A stretch of 64,000 nucleotides of DNA from the NCBI GenBank assembly GCA_947172415.1, contig OX359198.1, forward strand, positions 5,053,401-5,117,400, written 5' to 3'. Source of the DNA: Chondrosia reniformis. Its lineage: Eukaryota; Porifera; Demospongiae; Chondrillida; Chondrillidae. Both the position numbers and the translations under genes were made by a program. Below the pieces are notes generated by a model. That model had not been told where the DNA came from. It worked only from the letters and a program-made list of their open reading frames with translations, and made no database searches. Shown in pieces: positions 58,735-64,000 of the stretch (position 1 is the first letter of the stretch; each line of letters starts with the position of its first letter).

Positions 58735-59489
58735 CAGTGGAACTTCTCTTAACGGACCCTCCGTGGAGCGGACAATTAACCTCTATTTAACGACCAGGTC
58801 CTATGCAACCGATTAAATTTACCATAGTTTTAATATATTATTAACCTCCCAGGAGCGGACAACTTCCATATTTCGGATAACGGACACTAATCTCGACCCA
58901 AACGGACCACTTAGTACATTTTTTACTTCTAATAACGGACAGACAGGAAGCCACACGTGCACTTGATTTAGTTTTTGTCTCAATTCCTGAACGTTTGGCG
59001 ACTTTTACTGCTAAAGCAACCAATAGTAACGGAAAATAAACGAATTCTACTGACAAGACTACGAATTTTACGGCAAAATCGACGGCGAATTCTACTGAAA
59101 AATAATGTAATAAACATTCACATGTACACAGTGCAGTACTAGTAGATTTCTAAATGTGTCCAGCAGCCTCATGGAGTCTATTAGTTCTTTCATTTTATCT
59201 ACATAAGTTTGATAGATGAAGTGGCTGGTTTGAAAGCTATAGCTACAAAACAGACCACCATTCATGACTTTTCGGTTTTCGGTTTCTCTCTAGACTGTGT
59301 AATAAGAATGTAATGCTGAATAAACATATATGGATGCACTCTTAGCCTTATGATGTTTTTGCTTGATTTCTTTTATCATATTTTGATCAATTAAGTGTTA
59401 TAGTTTAAAAAACCTCTAAGAGAGGACAACCTCTCTATAAAGGACAAAATTCATGCGCCCAGCTTGTCCGTTATTCGGAAGTTCTACTG
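58735..59489. mobile_element. pogo/Tigger-like MITE, 755 bp, TA target duplication
   Basis: The left end CAGTGGAACTTCTCTTAACG and the right end (reverse complement) CAGTAGAACTTCCGAATAAC form terminal inverted repeats of about 23 bp. TA lies directly outside both ends (58733-58734 and 59490-59491). Internally there are subterminal repeats of AACGGAC/GGACAA type in both halves. CAGT(G/A)GAAC ends with TA duplication are typical of the TcMar-Tigger/pogo group. No transposase frame is present. Confidence 0.85.
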
Positions 59490-60057
59490 TAATACCAAGA
59501 GCTGTCTGATTATTTTTCTACCTATTTTGAATATTTTTTGACTTTTTATTGTTAGGGTCCATTTGCCTCATTTAATATGCACCAGGATATGCCAGGTGTG
59601 GAGTGGAGTAGTATGAGGTTTAGTAGTGATGGAAAAGTAATACTTGTAGTTGCCAACACGGGACAGATTATACTTCTTGATGCATTCTCTGGGAACGAGT
59701 TACACAGACTAACAGTATGTTGCTTTTTATACATTGTCTACACACTACATTGTCTTATTATTGGTTAATTATTGCAGTTTTGTGCTACACGAGTTTAGTG
59801 GTACTTTTTGTATATAAAGATGTACTTGTATACTTTGCTACAAAGATGTACCTGTATTTGGATTGCCCTGTAGTACCAGATGTTAAATTTGAGTTTCTGA
59901 TTTTTTCTCTCTATTCTTCAGGGAGTTCAAAATCTCAAGAGACTTAGAATAGAAGCGTCCTTCACTCCTGATTCACAATTTGTACTTTCAGGTTGGCTAA
60001 TTGAGTGTTAACAGTTCATAAAGCTATGTATCAATATCTCCCCATATATACCAAAGG

Positions 60058-60437
60058 GATGTGTCCAGTGTATTTGTGTAAAAAGGGTGTATCTTCATGT
60101 ATGTGTGTAAAAAGGGCGTGTCCTCATGTATTTGTGTAAAAATGGTGTGTCCTCATGTGTGTAAAAAGGTGTGTCCTCATGTATTTGTGTAAAAATGGTG
60201 TGTCCTCATGTATTTGTGTAAAAAGGGTGTGTCCTCATGTATTTGTGTAAAAATGGTGTGTCCTCATGTATTTGTGTAAAAATGGTGTGTCCTCATGTAT
60301 TTGTGTAAAAATGGTATGTCCTCATGTATTTGTGTAAAAAGGGCATGTCCTCATGTATTTGTGTAAAAAGGGCGTGTCCTCATGTATTTGTGTAAAAACG
60401 GCGTGTCCTCATGTATTTGTGTAAAAAGGTGTGTCTT
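60058..60437. repeat. 29-bp minisatellite, about 13 units
   Basis: Units of TGTCCTCATGTATTTGTGTA followed by AAAAGGGTG or AAAATGGTG, with several shortened copies. It lies just downstream of the WDR82-like relic. Confidence 0.95.
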
Positions 60438-60797
60438 CAATGACATGTAGATTAATACTTGATGCATGAAACCTTTGAAACCTGCAGCTATATACTATTT
60501 CAAAAGGTCCAAGGTAGTTATATAGGTTTCATGCTATGTGAAGCGACTGAGGTGCATGTATTTAAACCACTTTTATTATGTGAAAATTTAGCTTATTACA
60601 TTTGTTTCAATAGTGCTATATAGCTATACTTATATGATGATTTGGTCCTGTGATTGTGTATACTATCACTAGCTTTATACATGTGTGATCTGCAGAATAT
60701 TGATGATCCAAGAGTGGGCATGCAGGGGTAATATCCAGAGGTTAGTGATGATGATATGCACAATCTATAGCTAGTTTGTTATAATCAGTTAATTGTA

Positions 60798-60985
60798 GGC
60801 ACACACCAGGAATGTGTTTATACATACCTATACTGTTACTATGTAGACTCCATGTATATAATTGGATGTTTCTAATGAGGTTGGCACACACCCACATACA
60901 GAGAATGTGTTTATACATACCTATACTGTTACTATGTAGACTCCATATATAATAATTAATAATTGGATGTTTAGATTATGAGGTT
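60798..60985. repeat. Tandem duplication of a ~90-bp block
   Basis: GAATGTGTTTATACATACCT, ATACTGTTACTATGTAGACTCCAT and AATTGGATGTTT occur twice, at about 60810-60880 and 60901-60975. Non-coding. Confidence 0.85.
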
Positions 60986-61007
60986 GTATATATCTAGAAC
61001 TACTATA

Positions 61008-61445
61008 ATTAGCTCTCAATGATGGCTCTAGTGCATCTTGGATCCAACTATAGCTACTTCCTAACAAGCAAAATTCAACAGAATATTCTCACATAAAGGA
61101 AGAACCTCAATGTTGATTTGGAGGTAAGATTAAAGTGCAATTCGACATTACCTATTTTTCCATAGATCTAGAGAGTCTTTTGTTCACTAAGATGCAGCTT
61201 TTTGTGAGTTATTACAATATGCACTAGGAGAGGGCCTCCCCAGCAAAGTATGAAGCTGATCGAAATTCACTTGATATCGGCATTCACAGGAATCTATAAA
61301 AGCTTGCATATTATGCATGCATGTCCAATTAATGAGGTTTGAAAATTTTGATGTTCCTTCATATATTGCACATGCCCTTACCATGCATTAAGTTTATATA
61401 CAGACTTTTACATGTACATATATAGTGCTAAAACTCTAGATCTAT
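61008..61445 (-). pseudogene. Second LAAO 3' fragment next to decayed satellite
   Basis: AGCTCTCAATGATGGCTCTAG, TGCATCTTGGATCCAAC (61012-61052) and AGGAGAGGGCCTCCCC (about 61227-61250) match the last exon of the LAAO-like gene (55325-55395), split by about 170 bp. Directly after it, 61245-61450 is a decayed ~169-bp satellite unit (ATGAAGCTGATCG ... GGCATTCACAGGAATCTATA ... AAAATTTTGATG). The same two components flank each other at 52.8-55.4 kb. Confidence 0.7.
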
Positions 61446-62797
61446 CAAAAGGTACGTAAGCACCCATCTAGCTACGTATATGCACGTATATGTACATATA
61501 AGGGTTGGACAACATATACGTATATCTGAAATATACTGAATTATAAGATCTTCAGATGTAATAATATGAACAGAGCTACTACTCACCGTAAACAAAACCA
61601 AATCATTTGAAAATTAAAACACACAGACCTAATTTGATGTGATTGAGTCAATTTTCTTTGTACTTTTGATCACTATTAACTTTTGAATGGTTGTTTATAA
61701 TGAGATAATGAAGCTGTAAAGCATTTAGCATGCATTGCCCCTCCAATACAATTATGGTATAAGCCAGCTAGTGCAACTACGGCTATGATGTTACAGTAAT
61801 ATGTATCACACAGCCTGTTATTATTTCAGTATGCCATTTGTATATAATAATAACTAACACAAGTTCAAAATTGGTGTCAAATATATCATTCTGTAACATA
61901 CACTTTCAATATGCCATGCAAATATGTAGCATTCATGTAGTACAAGACAGGATTCATGATCAGTTTGTTTCAACATGAAAAGCATATATGCACTTCCTAA
62001 GTGAAACTGCAGCTGTTTACATTGGGGCACATATAACAATCTTGCAGTTGGGTATATGCACACCCGCATGCAAATGTAGAGAATATTATTATGATCACAT
62101 ATACACATTAAATGATATATACATGTATATACAGTAAAACCTCCCGTTAATATATAGACTCCTCAAGCTCGTTTTAATGAAAGGCTATTACATGTATATT
62201 ATGTGATTAGGTGGTCCCAACTAATTAATACAATGCATGTTCCCTCAAATTGTCATGTAGTGTAATCAGTATGTTGTGACATACAAAAATCTGACATTAT
62301 GACTACAATGGGACTACCATATTGATAATCAATTGGCCATGGATCCATCTTGTGAGTCCTCCATTAGGACCTTGCTTAGTCATAAATATAACAGACTGCA
62401 TTTGTTCAATCATCTAAAGTGAATGATTAAAATTAACAACGTACAAATCAGCAAGTTGCAATTAGCAATCTATATACACTCAAAAGACTAAAGTTTGAAG
62501 ATGAAATTTCAGACCAACTATGCAGGAAGTATGTTAACTTGCAGGGTATTGTGTATACAGAAGCAAAATTAATAGACACTGAGCTATACAAGGAGTACTA
62601 ATGTCGAATTAGTAAAGTACTGCATGGCGTGGCAACATGGCTGGATTAGATGACTGTCCTTCAGGTCGTTCAGACTTTAAAAGTAACCACATGCAATGTA
62701 GCCTCAGAAATTATCATGGATTCGTGATCATCATCGCCATATGAATTCACCGGAACCGCGGGCCGTACGCGTGGGTGGCACGCCATATTCCTAGCTC
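61446..62797. other. Spacer upstream of the stefin gene
   Basis: AT-rich, no gene seen. CAGTAAAACCTCCCGTTAAT at about 62132 resembles a pogo-type element end, but no partner end was found. From about 62690 the composition becomes GC-richer (CCGCGGGCCGTACGCGTGGG), fitting a promoter. Confidence 0.5.
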
Positions 62798-62804
62798 CAA
62801 CGCC

Positions 62805-62852
62805 TATAAATACGTGTGGTGAAGCGAACCTCCCTATGCATCTTTATATAAG
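62805..62852 (+). promoter_or_regulatory. TATA-like boxes of the stefin gene
   Basis: TATAAATA (62805-62812) and TATATAAG (62845-62852) lie about 90 and 50 bp before the ATG. The first would place transcription start near 62835-62845, leaving a short 5' UTR. Confidence 0.5.
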
Positions 62853-62897
62853 ACCTGTATAGTGTAGAGAGATTTAAAAGATTTAACTGAACAAATC

Positions 62898-63763
62898 ATG
62901 GCTGATGAACCAAAAGGTTGGTGGTGTTCATGCGTGAATTTTATAAAGTCATATTGTTTATTTGTTCTGCATACATTCAGCTGCTCCGGGTGCATGGACA
63001 CTCGTTCAGGATGCTACAGTAGGGAACGAATGGCAGCAGCTGGCTGACGCGGTAAGGGCAGAGGTTGAAAAAAAGACTGGAAAGAATTTTGAGAAATATG
63101 AAGCTAAGCAGTATCGCTCTCAGGTAGTGAATGGCACCAATTATGTCATGAAGGTGATTATACATAATCCACTATAGCTGTCTATATATATATTACATAA
63201 TGATCTTTAGCATAGTATATACGTATAAGCCTGTATACGAATGATTGTAGCTATATATACTATGGCGTAATTATAATAACCAATCAATCGGCAGGATCGA
63301 TTTTCGGCCACTCATATCTCAAAAACTACGGAAGCTATAAATAAACATCATTACACAGGACTTCTGAGAGAACATAGTGTGCGTAATCAGGAATTTCTAT
63401 CTCCCTACATCTTTGTGCTAACGACGATTGAAAAAGGTGACCGAAAATATCGATTTTCGACCGATCCGATCGATATTCGTTCAAAGTAAAAATCAAGTGA
63501 AATATTGAGGAATGTCCACCGAATCTCCTCCATGTATAGCTATATATGTCTCCTTTCAAATGTGTAAATATAATCTAGAGGTATATATTTTTTAAACTGG
63601 CATGCAGATTTATACAGGAGGAGACCCAACTCAAAGAAGTTATATCCATGTGCAGTTCTTGTGGATATTTGTATCACTCAGAACCAATCCAATGTCCGAG
63701 GAGATTGTGACGGATATTAAAGTTGATCAATTTTATCATGATGAGCTCCAACCATTGAAATAA
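62898..63763 (+). CDS. Stefin (type 1 cystatin) cysteine-protease inhibitor
   Basis: Three plus-strand exons: 62898-62916, 62981-63153 and 63608-63763. The sum is 348 nt, 115 residues, one frame. There is no signal peptide (starts MADEPKAAPGAW), as for cytosolic stefins. The family's first protease-binding loop QVVNG is at residues 54-58, followed by TNYVMK. The C terminus ends FYHDELQPLK, like the HDEL segment of stefins. The N-terminal Gly before Ala-Trp would be the contact of the N-terminal trunk. Exon 1 is only 19 nt. Family role: tight reversible inhibition of papain-like cathepsins. At 115 residues it is slightly longer than human stefins (about 98). No damage is seen. Confidence 0.93.
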
Positions 63764-63968
63764 TGGTTAGTAGTAAAGAGTGCATAACTATTAATATAAT
63801 GATTCGAAAATGAACACCTCCGCACAAATCTTTTGGTCAGTACCAATATGATGTGAGGTTCCACTGTTTGTTTATTACAATATATAATATAATATATATA
63901 TATATTTGTTATACAGGTATGTACTTCTCATGTAGAAGGGAAATGGCAAAAGTACACGTAGTGATATC

Positions 63969-63974
63969 AATAAA
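63969..63974 (+). terminator. Poly(A) signal AATAAA after the stefin gene
   Basis: A canonical AATAAA about 206 bp after the stefin stop, in AT-rich DNA. The cleavage site would fall at or just before the window edge. Confidence 0.55.
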
Positions 63975-64000
63975 AGAAATTGATATACATAATTGTTATA

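Larger units (their letters stand above)
57233..59991 (+). pseudogene. WDR82-like WD-repeat relic
   Basis: Plus-strand pieces match WDR82 in order. 57233-57330 gives SKKYGCDLVRCTHSQNAIIR; 57388-57458 gives DTVQY, stop, SLHDNKY, then after a frameshift IRYFPGHTKR; 59556-59714 gives GPFASFNMHQDMPGVEWSSM ... DAFSGNELHRLT; 59922-59991 gives RIEASFTPDSQFVLSG. Splice sites survive at all pieces. The first WD repeat, the middle repeats and the C terminus are missing. A retrotransposon fragment and a MITE sit in the gap. WDR82 is normally part of SET1/COMPASS and the PNUTS phosphatase complex; this copy cannot make it, and a working copy is presumably elsewhere. Confidence 0.85.

Overview
The window looks like a piece of a demosponge nuclear genome, most likely Amphimedon queenslandica or a close relative. 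This is inferred from AT-rich DNA, GT-AG introns, abundant minisatellites, and a tandem cluster of Death-NACHT-LRR receptors of the type expanded in that sponge. No database was consulted.

Region 1 (1-19150, minus-strand genes): three tandem NLR genes. Copies B (7673-12107, 926 codons) and C (14649-18575, 920 codons) can be spliced in silico into complete seven-exon Death-NACHT-LRR reading frames. Copy A (1607-4585) has only its first five exons here; its 3' end abuts a decayed THAP-domain/DDE transposase (18-1345). An intronic minisatellite with roughly 15-bp units lies in or next to intron 5 of each copy. The spacers hold isolated Ig-like exons and duplicated non-coding blocks.

Region 2 (19160-36853, minus strand): an SRRM1 orthologue (PWI domain plus a long RS-repeat tail; 852 codons from five exons) and an ALDH16A1 orthologue (847 codons from 14 exons). 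The ALDH16A1 protein has an N-terminal aldehyde dehydrogenase domain with all catalytic residues, followed by a degenerate second domain. Several ALDH16A1 introns carry minisatellites that start at, or copy, splice sites.

Region 3 (36854-50108, plus strand): a roughly 1-kb divergent promoter with a palindromic CRE leads into an adaptor gene of 591 codons. It has an IRS-type PTB domain at the N terminus and four YxxM motifs, so it looks like an IRS/DOK/FRS-class docking protein without a PH domain. Its first coding exon is 16 nt and its first intron is about 8.9 kb.

Region 4 (about 50.9-62 kb) is a graveyard. It holds a foldback-like element whose arms are tandem ~169-bp repeats in opposite orientation; a 5'-truncated L-amino-acid-oxidase-like gene with an in-frame TGA; a WDR82-like relic with a stop and a frameshift, interrupted by a 5'-truncated non-LTR retrotransposon and a 755-bp pogo/Tigger-like MITE with TA target-site duplication; and a second LAAO fragment beside decayed satellite.

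Region 5 (62.8-64 kb): a compact, apparently intact three-exon stefin (type 1 cystatin) gene with TATA-like boxes and a poly(A) signal.

Exon boundaries were derived by hand from splice motifs, reading phase and family knowledge. Each complete gene model keeps one open frame across all its junctions. Nothing was confirmed by RNA evidence.
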